This document shows positions 1 to 11,979 of a stretch of 64,000 nt of DNA, one piece after another (positions within the stretch are counted from its first letter, which is position 1; each line of letters starts with the position of its first letter). Origin of the DNA: Brachynemurus nebulosus (Eukaryota > Arthropoda > Insecta > Neuroptera > Myrmeleontidae). The translations under genes and the position numbers were made by a program. The stretch covers positions 24,861,916 through 24,925,915 of the forward strand of contig JAPWDM010000003.1 in the NCBI GenBank assembly GCA_035578155.1, in the 5' to 3' direction. The notes under the pieces were generated by a model. The model made no database searches. It saw only the letters and a list, made by a program, of their open reading frames with translations, and was not told where the DNA came from.

Positions 1-1624
1 ATTGACGTTATAAGTCGCATATATAACATATAAACGAAAAAATTACGCAAGAGCCGCGCAGCGACGAGTGGATAATTACGCGAGTCTATAATATGCCTTA
101 CAACCTAGTTACGTACTATACTTTATCTACAATTAACATAAAATTCACAATAAAAAATTTGGTACGAAAATGGTACATCAGAATTATGTCAAACTTGTAT
201 GTCAAGTATATCAATGAATCAGTTGTTAGGAGACAATTTTCGACAGATTTTAATACAATATACCTACATCTACAGTATAAAGATTAACAAAAAAATGAAT
301 GAAAGCTGTGACTCTTCACACACAATCGCAACCTATTGCAATTACAGTACAAAATTCTGAATCAGCCTGTAATAGACATAACAATGATAACTAGCAATCG
401 CCGAAAAAAAAATGATATTTCTCTAAAGTGTTCAAAATTCTTAGGATATGATTAAACTGACATTCACAGTATCATCTATTAATTTATAAAATTAGTACCT
501 AGATATTAAAACCTTAATAAAGGTTATTATTAATGTATTTTGGCCAGTTATTAATATTAATTACAAGACAACTGACTTATTGAGAACCTTATTAAAAATT
601 ATTATTCTGTTGATTATGAGTAGTAAAATTTAGGATTCGCACCTCAAATTAGCTGTCCAGTTTTAAGACTCTACAGCACACATGTCACGACCGTCTCCCT
701 TGTTGGGATCTCATATGTATATATCTCACTTCTAATGCTTACCTTTTATTAATTTTAACAAACGATGACTGTCATTTTTATTTGCTGATTGTCCAAGAAT
801 TTACAATGAAGTTTTAAATGAGAATTGTTAGGAAATTATTGACAAAAAATAATAATTCAAAAACAACATTTAATCACTAAGCGCCATCTAAAAAAATAAT
901 TTTCAACTTAAAGTGATTTCTCTCTTATCTACATAGCTATATATGTAGGTCCATATTATATAAGGAGGTGCTGTCACCTATCTAAAAAAACGAACGAAGC
1001 TCAAACGAACTAAAAATATCACAAGAGCGAATACAGAAGAACGTTTTAGGGATACACTGAATATGTTTGTTTGAATGAAAAATATCTTACTGCCTACCTT
1101 TTTTAACTTTAATACGAAGCGCTATAAAGGTTTTGACTGTGGCGGACAGAATCACAGAAATTATAAGAGGTACGTTGTTGTCTAGAACACGTACCTCTAA
1201 AAATGATATTATAAGGACCATTTATGATATGCACCGACATGGTATGTGGCATCATTGTAAATTATCTGGATACTTTTTAGAAATTTCACATAATATTAGA
1301 TGTTAAAATAAAAGTATAACATTTTTCTAAACATCATTTTATAACATCAAAAAGACTGTGGACAAAAAAAACTGAATAATATAATTATTATAATACTAAA
1401 GTTAGTCATAGCACACTTATTAACATCATAACTTAATTGAGTAAGTAATAGCTATTTCAAAATACTTTTCAGTAGAAAATTGTAACTTTGTTCCTTAAAT
1501 GTGTTGAAATTTTATTCTAATTGCTCAATTAAATTTTTAAATTATATAATTAAGTATTTTTATTTACTGAACTAAATTCACCACAGTATAGATCCATTAC
1601 TGTATAAAATTTTGTATTGTCCCA
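1..1624. other. AT-rich sequence without a recognised gene
   Basis: Both strands show only short frames. Nothing resembles a known domain or a terminal repeat. GGACCATTTATGATATGC-type unique sequence fills the block. Confidence 0.6.
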
Positions 1625-1934
1625 AGATCTGCGAAAGATGAAAGTGACGTTAAAATAATTTTCCGGGGCCTTGGTGCCTTGAAGGGCCTAAAATAGAAAC
1701 AATTCTAAAACTGCTGGTATAGGTACCCATACTAAGTTCTTACGGTGCGGAAATTACCCATGCTAATAAAATATCAAGATAGTTATTTTAGAGTCATTCG
1801 GCGAGCAGGGTCAAGTGCTATAAATAATTGATTTTGCACAGAATTTTGGAATATATGATTGAATTGACCTATAAATTTTACCTATAATTCAGATAATTTT
1901 ATGCGAATGACACCGCGGGTCGCAGCTAGTTAGT
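1625..1934 (+). mobile_element. Helitron-like 3' fragment
   Basis: About 310 bp is roughly 90% identical by eye to 25537-25850 within the Helitron-like element, with shared blocks such as GCCTTGGTGCCTTGAAGGGC and TTACGGTGCGGAAATTA. It ends CGCAGCTAG followed by T, which fits a Helitron 3' terminus with an upstream CCGCGGG palindrome. The 5' part is missing. Confidence 0.55.
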
Positions 1935-3909
1935 ATTAATTTAATTTTGTCTGTCTGCCCGTCTTGAAATCTTTTAAACACGCCAGTAATATTAAGTACT
2001 AATAAAATTTGATTTTGATAGTATTTAATTGAACTGGCAGTCCTAAGCCTGTGTGAAGTGTGAAGGAAAGATTTTTGAATAAAACAAAAATTATTTTATG
2101 AAATTCTACTGAGTGCATTTGAGTCCACACTAGGTAAGCGCCTTTTTAACTCATGCAGTTGTTCCCAGCACTATGGAAGAAAATGATTACATGAGACGAA
2201 AGTACACTAATAATTTATATTAATAAAGAAAAATTTTCGCAAGGTAATTTATTTGCTATTATAAGCTGAATTTCCACAAAGTCACGCTCACAATCAAGGC
2301 CGTGGACGAGCAAAAAAAGCTCCTTTTATATTCTCCCGGGCTCCCTACCGATAACTATGAGTCCGCTCATAAAGCAAAAGTTCTTTTCCGATGCTGCAAC
2401 CCAGACTACCACCTCTTGTTGGGCCTGCAACACAATTCTAGACATTTTTAGGGAATTACTTCCGTTAAAATAACTAATGATTGATCCTCAAAATTGACAC
2501 TTTGACTTACAAAATCTTATTTAAAATAAAGATAATAAATAAAGTTGATTATATCAAAATTGTAAATAAATACAGCAGTACAAAATAGAAATTGAAAATA
2601 TTTTAACAGTGTACTTTTAAGATACATTATTTATACCAATACCTAGATGCGCATGTCATTTATTAAGAGCAACTTTTGGCAGACAACTCATTATAATTAC
2701 GTCTTCTTCTGGAGTGTAATTAAAAATAGGTAACAACGTAAGTCGCCTCTTAGTAAATAATTCATATAATTATCATTCATACTTCAATTGTTTTGGTTTA
2801 ATTAGGTTGGATTAAATTGTTATATTATCTTTTTCTAACTCGTAATATTGAATAGAGAAGAAATTTTTTAAGGAGTGTTAATAATTTTGTATTCAATCAT
2901 TGGTGTAAAATTCATATGATGTCACTCTGAAGGGTTGAGTTTATTTATTACGTAATTGTCTAAACATATTAATCGGACGATAGGTATATCTAATCCATAT
3001 ATGTACAGGGTGTCAATATTTCTCTACCAGTCTGTCAGTCAGCGTTGGGCCAGTCTATCTCATCCACAAACTTTAAAGACATAAAAATCACTAGACAGAT
3101 TTTGATAAGACTTAATAAATTTATTTCTTGGAAGATTGATTAACATCTGCGAATAGAATTACCATATATTCATTATTGCGGTTGAAATATTAAAGATAAA
3201 GAAGTTGATGTATTAAAAGTACTCGTTTAACCTTAAATTGCATTGGGAGAAAATTAATGAATTTTGGGGAAAATTTTGATAAAAAAAGCGAAAACAAAGA
3301 ATTAGCTAAAAATATAAATATAAATTTTAAAATTATTTTGTAAAAAAATTCACTTTAGAAAAAGATAGGTTAACTTTAATGCGTCCGGGTATTTTAAAAA
3401 GAATTCAAAATTGAACTGATTCTAAAAATATTAATATGAATCTACGGAAAGGTTTCAAAATGTGGAAATTAATTACTGGAAATTAGAAACTGTACGAAGG
3501 TGAAACCAAAAGTATTATTTCTACCAATTTACGAAATTCAAGCCAGCGAAACTGCAGGCAAGAGCTATTAGTAATTTATTTTAAAAATCGAAGCATTTAT
3601 GACAGCAGTAATCTTTAGGAAAAACAAAAGCATCTTTACGAGACCAAAAAATAGAAGACCAAAATCACTTATCAAGTAAATTTTAATGTAAAATTTGGTG
3701 ACAAGAATTTAACAGAGCCAGCCATTCATAAAGATACTTCACCCAACCAAACGGTTAATTTAGAGACCACATTTTGGTTCATTTTAACCCATAGCCAAAA
3801 AAAAAGTTTGTTACATACAGTCCATCATAGACTCCTCTTTCTTTGCCTCCTTAACGAAATGTCTTACATTAAAACTAGATTTTCTTTTCTGACGCATCAT
3901 ACTGTAGAG
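1935..3909. other. AT-rich sequence with one GC-richer patch
   Basis: The block 2285-2440 is distinctly richer in G+C (CTCCCGGGCTCCC, GTTGGGCCTGCAAC) and could be a decayed element or exon, but no frame gives a recognisable domain. A CAGGGTGTCAATA end-like motif at 3006 has no partner. Confidence 0.5.
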
Positions 3910-4124
3910 CAGCGGTGGCCAACCCAAATGATCTTGCGGGCCACTTTGGAAGCGCATCGTAACTCCGCGGACCGCATCTAAATTATGTGTTCCCATATAT
4001 TATGTATTTTTTAATACATTGATTTTCACTAGCTTGGTCATTATTTCGTATAAGTGCGATGAATCTTGCGGGCTAAAGAAAGTCCAAGGCGGGCCACATG
4101 CGGTCCGCGGGTTGGCCACCCCTG
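3910..4124. mobile_element. hAT-type MITE (215 bp)
   Basis: The left end reads CAGCGGTGGCCAACCC and the inverted right end CAGGGGTGGCCAACCC. The 8-bp flanks CTGTAGAG (3902-3909) and CTGTAAAG (4125-4132) match at 7 of 8 positions, as for a slightly aged hAT target duplication. The interior is GC-richer and repeats GCGGGCCAC and CCGCGGACCGCAT. It is too short to encode a transposase. Confidence 0.85.
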
Positions 4125-4513
4125 CTGTAAAGATATGGACAAACGGTATCTAAATATATGAGTGTGTTTTGTATGAGCCTTTACGTCAGTGTGAATATAA
4201 TATGTAGTGGCTCTATCGAAATTTAATTAATCGTTAGAAGTGTGTATGCTAATCTGATGATGACTACATCCAATTAATTTACATATAAAAACTTGATTAG
4301 GCTAATTCAATTACGAATACAGTTACTGGATTAGTTAGAATATTTTGTTTCACAAACGGGATTATTTTAGGTCAAGAATTAAAATTTTAACAACAAATCA
4401 ATACAAAAAGTCGTCAGGTATAAGTTGTAGTCACGCAAATAATGTTTCGCACTATTAGTTGCTATTATGGATTTGATGTAAAAATATATGAGGGCAGACA
4501 AAATGTTTTTCCT

Positions 4514-4735
4514 GATGACAATTACTATGACCTTACTAACCTGTGACCCATAGTCACTGTAATCTTACTACTCAATGGTCCACAGTCACTATTACTTTAC
4601 TACCTAGTGGTCCATAATCACTATGATCTTACTAACCTGTGACCCATAATCACTGTAATCTTGCTATTCAGTGACCCACAATCACTATGACCTTACTAGC
4701 CACTGGTCCATAATCACTATGTTCTTACTACCCAA
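4514..4735. repeat. 32-bp minisatellite, about seven copies
   Basis: Units such as ATCACTATGATCTTACTAAC followed by CTGTGACCCATA repeat every 32 bp with moderate divergence. Alternate units share CCTGTGACC or the ACTGGTCCA variant, hinting at a 64-bp higher-order period. Confidence 0.85.
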
Positions 4736-4849
4736 TTTCAGTCTAGCTGTTTATTTTAAGTTCTTTATGGGTTTGTAATATCCTGATGGGCAATTTTGAC
4801 TTTAAGTTAACTTCTCTCATATTTCAATAGCATTTTAGAAGAAATTTCT

Positions 4850-5335
4850 ACAGCATCCTGGGAAACCTAATAAAACGTAGGCTACGTAAACCTGAAATTG
4901 TTTAGCTTCCCAACAGTAAAAAATTTTCAAAATCGATTGGGTAGATAATTTGAGAGCTTTTAGAGCCCCTTGGACCTTGGAGGATAATATGACATAGCCA
5001 ATGTGAGTTTGGAAAAGTTTAACTCTGTAGCAGTAGAAAAATTTTCAAGATCGATTTAGTAGTTCATTTTAGACCCTTTTTGGGCACCTGGGATCCAGGA
5101 GACCTGATAATCTCATATAACAGCCTATGTCAATCTGGACTATTTTAACTTTCTAACAGTGAAAAAATTTTGAAATCGGTTAAATAGTTTATTTCGGACA
5201 TTTTTGGGATCCCCATCCTGTCGCAGGATCTCGTAGTAATCTCATAACGTAGACTGTGTTAATCTGGAATAGCTTAGTTGTCTAACAGTGAAAAAATTTC
5301 AAAAATGATTAGGTACGCTTTGAGGTGTCTTGAGT
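4850..5335. repeat. Degenerate ~125-bp tandem repeat, about four copies
   Basis: Each unit contains a version of AACAGTGAAAAAATTTTCAA, then a GATT.GGTAG block, a TTTTGG.CCC block and TCATA.. with GGA. Divergence is high. It adjoins the 32-bp minisatellite and is followed by LINE-like 3' sequence (5400-5530). Confidence 0.65.
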
Positions 5336-5399
5336 CCAAATTAGTCACTTACAAGAAGATCTTCAAGATAGTGATTCCGGAAGTGAAAGTCACTTACAA

Positions 5400-5530
5400 A
5401 AATGTCTATCTGTCTGTCTGTTAGGAGAGCTATTTTGGTCTCTGACTATGAAACCACCTAAAGGATTCTGATAAGATTTGGTATGACCATAAAGTTCACC
5501 CAGATACGCAACCTAGTGAGGTCAATATAC
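5400..5530 (+). repeat. LINE-like 3'-tail sequence
   Basis: CTATCTGTCTGTCTGTTAGG followed by AAACCACCTAAAGGATTCTG and AAGATTTGGTATGACCATAA resembles the untranslated 3' part of insect non-LTR retroelements. No coding remnant was found. Confidence 0.35.
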
Positions 5531-5680
5531 CTAAAAGTGGTCGTCAGCGGGGCCTAGCCGCCTTTGATTATTAAAAATGTCCCGAAACTGACAAATCTGT
5601 CATTTGCAGAAAAACGACTGTAATTGTAACGACGTAATAAAATAATCTGCATGTCTGGAACAAATCTGAAAGTTGAGATA

Positions 5681-5815
5681 TCGCGCGTACTCTTTCTCAA
5701 CCTCGTATCTGAAAAGTCCCAATTTTTGGACAGATAAAAAAACGTATTTAAATCCGTGTTTTCATCATTATGAACTTAAGATTTGTGCTAATTACACCCT
5801 TTGATGTTGGCTACC

Positions 5816-5867
<52 letters not shown>

Positions 5868-5870
5868 TAA

Positions 5871-5931
<61 letters not shown>

Positions 5932-6005
5932 CAATATTTCATGTTTTTTGTGTGTCCTAAAACATGCAGTTTTTGATATACGAGGTTGAGAAAGAGTACG
6001 CGCGA
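5681..6005. mobile_element. TA-flanked MITE with a (TA)n core
   Basis: The ends are inverted TCGCGCGTACTCTTTCTCAA, continuing as CCTCGTAT. TA borders lie at 5679-5680 and 6006-6007. The interior contains ACGTATTTAAATC, CATCATTATGAACTTAAG and the TA-GATAAG-TA tract. A deletion derivative lies at 31145-31401. Confidence 0.75.
5819..5927. repeat. (TA)n microsatellite inside a TIR element
   Basis: Two runs of TA dinucleotides are separated by GATAAG. The same TA-GATAAG-TA arrangement occurs at 31230-31326 in the related element. Confidence 0.95.
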
Positions 6006-6134
6006 TATATGGCTTCGAAAAAGGGGCCTAACTATGTCGAGGATCCAATATAATTTACCGCGGCAAATCTAGCTTGCCTCTGGTGGCAGGCTATTTTTCC
6101 CTTTCATTGTCTATCTCTCTAGAATCTAGATTAA

Positions 6135-6555
6135 CACTATGAGGCCCGAGCACTTTCACAGTAAACTTCGCCGGAAGCCGACAATATTTTTAAACAAATG
6201 TTATGTAAACAAGTACATAAAATGATTCCACAAAACACTAAATGATTCAACATGTATGTGTTATGCAGGTCAAAAGATGAGTACATAAACAAATATATAC
6301 ATATGTGGATAAAATTTTATTGTAAATAAAAGATGAAGCCTAGATATTTTGATGATAAAATATATTATGTATATTTATATGTACAAAAAATGAAAAGTGT
6401 CCGGTACGTAGTAATAAATTATTTTTATTAGAATAATATAAAATCTTTTTTATAAATATTTTTAAGTATTTTGTTTATTATTCTAAATATTGATCGCGGT
6501 TGGCCTCTGAGGATGTTTTGTTTGGTTTCGGATGCCGAAGCCATGGGACTGAGTG
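6135..6555. mobile_element. piggyBac-type MITE (421 bp)
   Basis: It is flanked by TTAA at 6131-6134 and 6556-6559. The ends are CACTATGAGGCCCGAGCAC and, inverted at right, CACTCAGTCCCATGGCTTCG. It shares CCGGAAGCCGACAATATTTT near the left end and TTTCGGAT.CCGAAGCC near the right end with 16548-17001. TTAA duplication is the hallmark of piggyBac insertion. Confidence 0.7.
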
Positions 6556-9101
6556 TTAATATTATAGGACCAAGTGTTGTGTGAATAGTCCAACAGTTTA
6601 TTTTATATGGCAAGGAAATTACGCAAATGACGTTTTGCAAATATTACATTGTTTTTTTTTTTTTATAAAAAATGTTACAGTTACTTAAAATTACCCCCCT
6701 CCCTTAATTGAGTTATTCATGCCATTGGGACGTCTGACTGAAGAATAAACACAGCAATTTTATAATATTGTTTCAATATAAACATTCATATAATTTCATC
6801 AACATGTGGAAACACATTAATAAACAATAAAGAAAAAAATGATCACACAGACAAAACGTAAAATATAAAATGAATCCACATAATGTATTAATTATTTACT
6901 GTTAAGCTCATCACAATTTGAAACAAATAATTTCAGCTCTGAATGAAGTGGAAAACATTCGAGTGAGTTGGTTCATGGATTGTCGTAGAGTGGCACTGGT
7001 GGTACGGAGAATACTACAACATAATACACAGACAAACGGCACAAGTGGCTCCGCGTGGATGAATAGTGCGAATGTTAGCGCACGTTGTTAGTTGCTGTAG
7101 CTGCTGAATCTGTCAGTTGATTGTTGAAATACCACTTGAAAATAAAATAGATGGTGAATCCCAATGATCTCATTCTGTTGTATGTACATATACATATACA
7201 TACATCGATATGTACCATATAGGAAAAAACATATTTTTGATAAACGTAAAACAGGCAGAGACCAGAAACCAAATACACTGTTAATGTGGAGGAGTTGAAT
7301 ACAGCTTTCTCGTATTTGTAACAGACTATTCAGTCTTTAAAGTGATTTTGTGCTAAAACTGTATTTTAACTTAATTTTCGTGCCAGCATATTATTAACGT
7401 TATAAATAAATGAAATAAAAATCACTTTGCTAAATCGCACAATATTTTTATTTAATGAGTGAACGGTGGCTGCTCCCAGTGTATATATACATATAATATG
7501 GACATAACAGTAAGTGTGTTCGAATGTGCAAAAGATGAAATGGTCGATTTCACATGGTTTTAAATAATATACAAAACGTTCAGACAATATTAACACATTA
7601 CGTATTCAAAAATTTAGGCAACATTTTATAACGCTATCGTTATAAACGCTAGGAAATTTCCACACAAATTTCCTTGAACTTAACATTTTGATGGTGTATT
7701 TTCCATTTTGATATTTCATCGTTTTCAGTGTGAATATTTTTATAGAATCGATTCTACTTCGATATCGATCAATTGCCTAGAAATCAATTGATCTAATTTA
7801 ACAATATTTTAGCGAATTATACAGCTGTCTTTTTCTTGGTTGTAATGTTGATCAAAGTCAGCTATCATTAAACAAGTACCTACGCAGCGACTCTTGATGT
7901 GTATGAGGGCCAATCCGATTGATTCATGTGAAGTATACCCTGTTTGACATACAATTGATCATGAGTCAAAGTCAAAAAATAATTCTTATATTCAAAACAA
8001 ATCAATCTTCTATTCTTTTCTAAAAACAAACTGGAATTTTAAAATTTACGTAAGTGCAATAATGAAAGAGATAAAGCCAAGAAAACGGAAATTATTTAAA
8101 TTCATAAGTGACAAAGCATGGCTAAATTTAACTGAAATGGACTATATAAAGAAATTGTATTTTAAACAACCTTTAAGAATAGAATGTTAGAAACGGTGTC
8201 GAAAATTTGAGAAACATAATTTTATCCTTTTTCTATGTATTAATATTATTATATTTTACTATCCGTACCCAATTTTCTGGAATATGTTGTTTGTTATGGT
8301 GCAATCATATAATTATGATATTTCTTGGAAAAATAATTCTTCTAAAAAAAATTCTGTTTGTATTAAAGTTTATAGGTACATACTTGTAAAATGTTTAGCC
8401 AGTCTTTGGTCAACTTTTGCAAAGTTCATATCAAGACTAAGTAGTTTACTGAACTAAAGTAATTAACTGTTACTAGTCGCCTTTTTATCTATAACTCCGA
8501 GAGATATACAACAATTTGAATAATTTTTTATTTGAAACAGCCTTCAAGATTATTCCATAAAAATTTGGCCAAAAACTTTTTATGAACTTCGACGATACAC
8601 CACGGAACTTATACATGTCATGACGAAGAGCCTACATATCATAATTGGGTTATTGTACATAGACAGTGGCCGCTTAAGTACTTTTCAGTAGTCAAATGAT
8701 TAAAAAATATAATTTGTAGATATTTTTGTTGGCAAAAACATTGCTATTTTCCTTAAAAATGTACCTACCTATCCCTAATATTCCAAAATAAAATTTGATT
8801 CCTTGTAACTTTTGAAAAGAATGATCTATTCCATTATATTTCCTTTTTAGCTATTTTTCGAAAATGCTTATATATGTATCCTTTATCAGTTACTCATTCC
8901 AATCCATCCGCCTTAGCAGGTTTCCAAAGAAAAAACTGGACGAGAAAGTCCTACAACTACGTTGTCAGCTTTCTTTTTGCCGACAACGATTAAAGCGCCA
9001 CATTTGGATACTTTGTACATTGATCTTAAGATTTTGGAACAGTAAAATAATATATTGTTCACTTTATACTCCCTTGGTTAAAAAACTCCATGACTGCATA
9101 C
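6556..9101. other. AT-rich sequence without a recognised gene
   Basis: Apart from family B at 7975-8150, no repeat ends or domains were seen. Frames at 7075-7600 and 8864-9175 are short and unlike known proteins. Confidence 0.55.
7975..8150. repeat. Dispersed repeat family B, copy 1
   Basis: AATCAATCTTCTATTCTTT, GCAATAATGAAAGAG.TAAAG and GAAATTATTTAAATTCATAA occur in the same order at 60365-60535. The class is unknown. Confidence 0.8.
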
Positions 9102-9230
9102 TTTTTAGTCGAATTTTCTCCGAAAAATTTGACTTATACAGTCTATACGATGCGAGCTGCGAGAGGCGAGAGTAGGGGCGCTATCCGTTTTCGGACCCGT
9201 AGAACACGAATATGTAGAAAAAAAAATGTA

Positions 9231-9234
<4 letters not shown>

Positions 9235-9320
<86 letters not shown>
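9235..9320. repeat. (TA)n microsatellite, core of a HINE copy
   Basis: Uninterrupted TA dinucleotides of about 86 bp occupy the position that all family copies reserve for a TA tract. The tyrosine-isoleucine reading frames across it are artefacts of this repeat. Confidence 0.95.
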
Positions 9321-9323
<3 letters not shown>

Positions 9324-10315
9324 CCCGCCACCTTTTAATTTGTGTAGGGCCCCCCTATGGAAGTTAAGAGATGAAATTTGGTAAATGGGGCTCATTTTCG
9401 AGGCACCTCATACTATCAAAGTGGGGTCAAATTTTGGGCAAATTTTTTTTCTGACCCGACCTTTAAGGGGGTGGTGGGGGGCGGAAAAGCAATAAAACTT
9501 TTTCAAACCGGTTTTAAATAATGTTTCGGTCAATTATCTACAACATATCCAAAATTCAGCTTCCTAGGATGATATGGTGGGAGTAGAGGGGGGAAAAAAC
9601 GATTTTCGCTGGATCTAACAGGCCCCCAGCCCCCCAGAATTAACGTAGAGGGTTGAAATTTGGTGTGTTGATAAAGTTCGTACCTAGGTTGTGCTTTTTG
9701 GAGGTTTTAATATTTTATCCCCACCCCCCTCATTTTTAAGCTACAATTTCATGCATTTTCGACGTTTTCGAAGTTTGTACCACTCGCACAGGTCACCCGA
9801 ATAAACCTAGAGGGCTGAAATTTTGTATTCGGATTGAGTTAGTATCAAGGGGGTGCCTTTTGGGGGTCTCGACTTTTAACCCCTACCCCCGCCATTTTTA
9901 TACCCAAAAGAACATGATTTTTCTTGTTTTTTAACAGTTTCGTTCGGGTCAAAATCTCCCCAAATAAACCTACAGGGCTGAAATTTGGTGTACAGGTTAA
10001 GCTAATAGCCAGACACTGTTTTTTGGAGGTTTCAACTTTTAACTCTTACCCCCACGATTTTTACGCCAATATTTCCTTAATTTTTTTGCTTGTTTTCTAA
10101 CACGTCTAGAGACTCCATAAGGAAACCTAGAGGGCTGAAATTTTGTACGTGTATTCAGTTAGTATCCAGCTAGTACCTTGTAGGGAGTCCACATCACTTT
10201 TCCCCCCACTTCTCCTATTTTTACATCGGAATTGAATGCTATTGTTAAATGTGTTTTAAAAGCATTATGTTTATTCTAAATACAAGTAGGCGAATAGTAA
10301 TTTTAAAAAATTTAA

Positions 10316-11979
10316 AAAAAAACGCCGTGAGCAGCGGGGCCCCATCACGGTAGTCGAATTTTCCCCTTCATCTTCGGTATTGAATGTCTACAAGCGAAAT
10401 GTGATTGAAAGTCTACAACCGAATTGTCATTTTGTTGGTTTCAAAACTGGTGATGAGTGTTCGGCTGTACGAGGCTTTAAAAAAAGGTTTTAAGTATTTA
10501 AGGGCTGTATCTCAGTAAATTTCAATTTTGTGCCGAAAACAGGTAGCAGAAAAAAAGCCAACACAATTCGTACGAGGACATTCCTGCCCATGTTTATCCG
10601 CTAATTGCCTTTATGTTTTAGTTTTAAAAATTAAAAAGGGACCTTAAATAGTAAACTGGAAGGCCTTTATAAAGATATTTTTTCTTTCCAAAAAAATCCA
10701 AAATTTCTATTTTATAAATACTAAAAATCCAAAATTCCTAATTTATAAATAAACAGTGACTTTAATAACATTTTTAAATTACTTAATATGTATGTATTTC
10801 ATTTGTCATAAAAGTAAGTTCACTTTTTTTTAAATTTTTTAAAATTACTATTCGCCTACTTGTATTTAGAATAAACATAATGCTTTTAAAACACATTTAA
10901 CAATAGCATTCAATTCCGATGTAAAAATGGGAGAAGTGGGGGGAAAAGTGATGCGGACTCTCTACAAGGTACTAGCTGGATACTAACTGAATACACGTAC
11001 AAAATTTCAGCCCTCTAGGTTTCCTTATGGAGTCTCTAGACGTGTTAGAAAACAAGCAAAAAAATTAAGGAAATATTGGCGTAAAAATCGTGGGGGTAAG
11101 GGTTAAAAGTTGAAACCTCCAAAAAACAGTGTCTGGCTATTAGCTTAACCTGTACACCAAATTTCAGCCCTCTAGGTTTATTTGGGGAGATTTTGACCCG
11201 AACGAAACTGTTAAAAAACAAGAAAAATCATGTTTTTTTGGGTATAAAAATGGTGAGGGTAGGGGTTAAAAGTCGAGACCCCCAAAAGGCACCCCCTTGA
11301 TACTAACTCAATCCGAATACAAAATTTCAGCCCTCTAGGTTTATTCGGGTGACCTGTGCGAGTGGTACAAACTTCGAAAACGTCGAAAATGCATGAAATT
11401 GTAGCTTAAAAATGAGGGGGGTGGGGGTAAAATATTAAAACCTCCAAAAAGCACCACCTAGGTACGAACTTTATCAACACACCAAATTTCAACCCTCTAC
11501 GTTAATTCTGGGGGGCTGGGGGCCTGTTAGATCCAGCGAAAATCGTTTTTCCCCCCTCTACTCCCACCATATCATCCTAGGAAGCTGAATTTTGGATATG
11601 TTGTAGATAATTGACCGAAACATTATTTAAAATCGGTTTGGAAAAGTTTTATTGCTTTTCCGCCCCCCACCACCCCCTTAAAGGTCGGGTCCGAAAAAAA
11701 ATTTGCCCAAAATTTGACCCCACTTTGATAGTATTGTTGTGCATCGGAATAAGCCCCACTTACCAAATTTCATCTCTTAACTTCCATAGGGGGGCCCTAC
11801 ACATATTAAAAGGTTGCGGGAAAATATATATATATATATATATATATCAGACATCTTTTTTTTTTACATAATCGTGTTCTACGGGTCCGAAAACGGATAG
11901 CGCCCCTGGTCTCGCCTCTCGCAGCTCTTATCGTATAGACTGTATAAGTCTAATTTTTCGGAGAAAATTCGACTAAAAA
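10316..11979 (-). mobile_element. HINE/DINE-1-like Helentron element, inner copy nested in 9102-12485
   Basis: On the plus strand this copy starts at AAAAACGCCGTGAGCAGCGG and ends GAAAATTCGACTAAAAA, a full family member in minus orientation. Copies at 18216-19917 and 44691-46744 show what an uninterrupted element looks like. The sequences on either side (…TTTAAAAAAA and GTGAACTTAC…) join to recreate the uninterrupted family sequence, so this copy inserted into an A-run of another copy. There is no obvious target duplication, as expected for rolling-circle insertion between T and T. Its (TA)n tract (11824-11846) is short. Confidence 0.75.

Noticed and set aside
9105..9395. Reading frames of Tyr-Ile repeats (also at 19653-19914, 11611-11871, 31204-31473, 46374-46703)
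   Set aside because: They are translations of (TA)n tracts and HINE sequence in arbitrary frames, with no protein signature.
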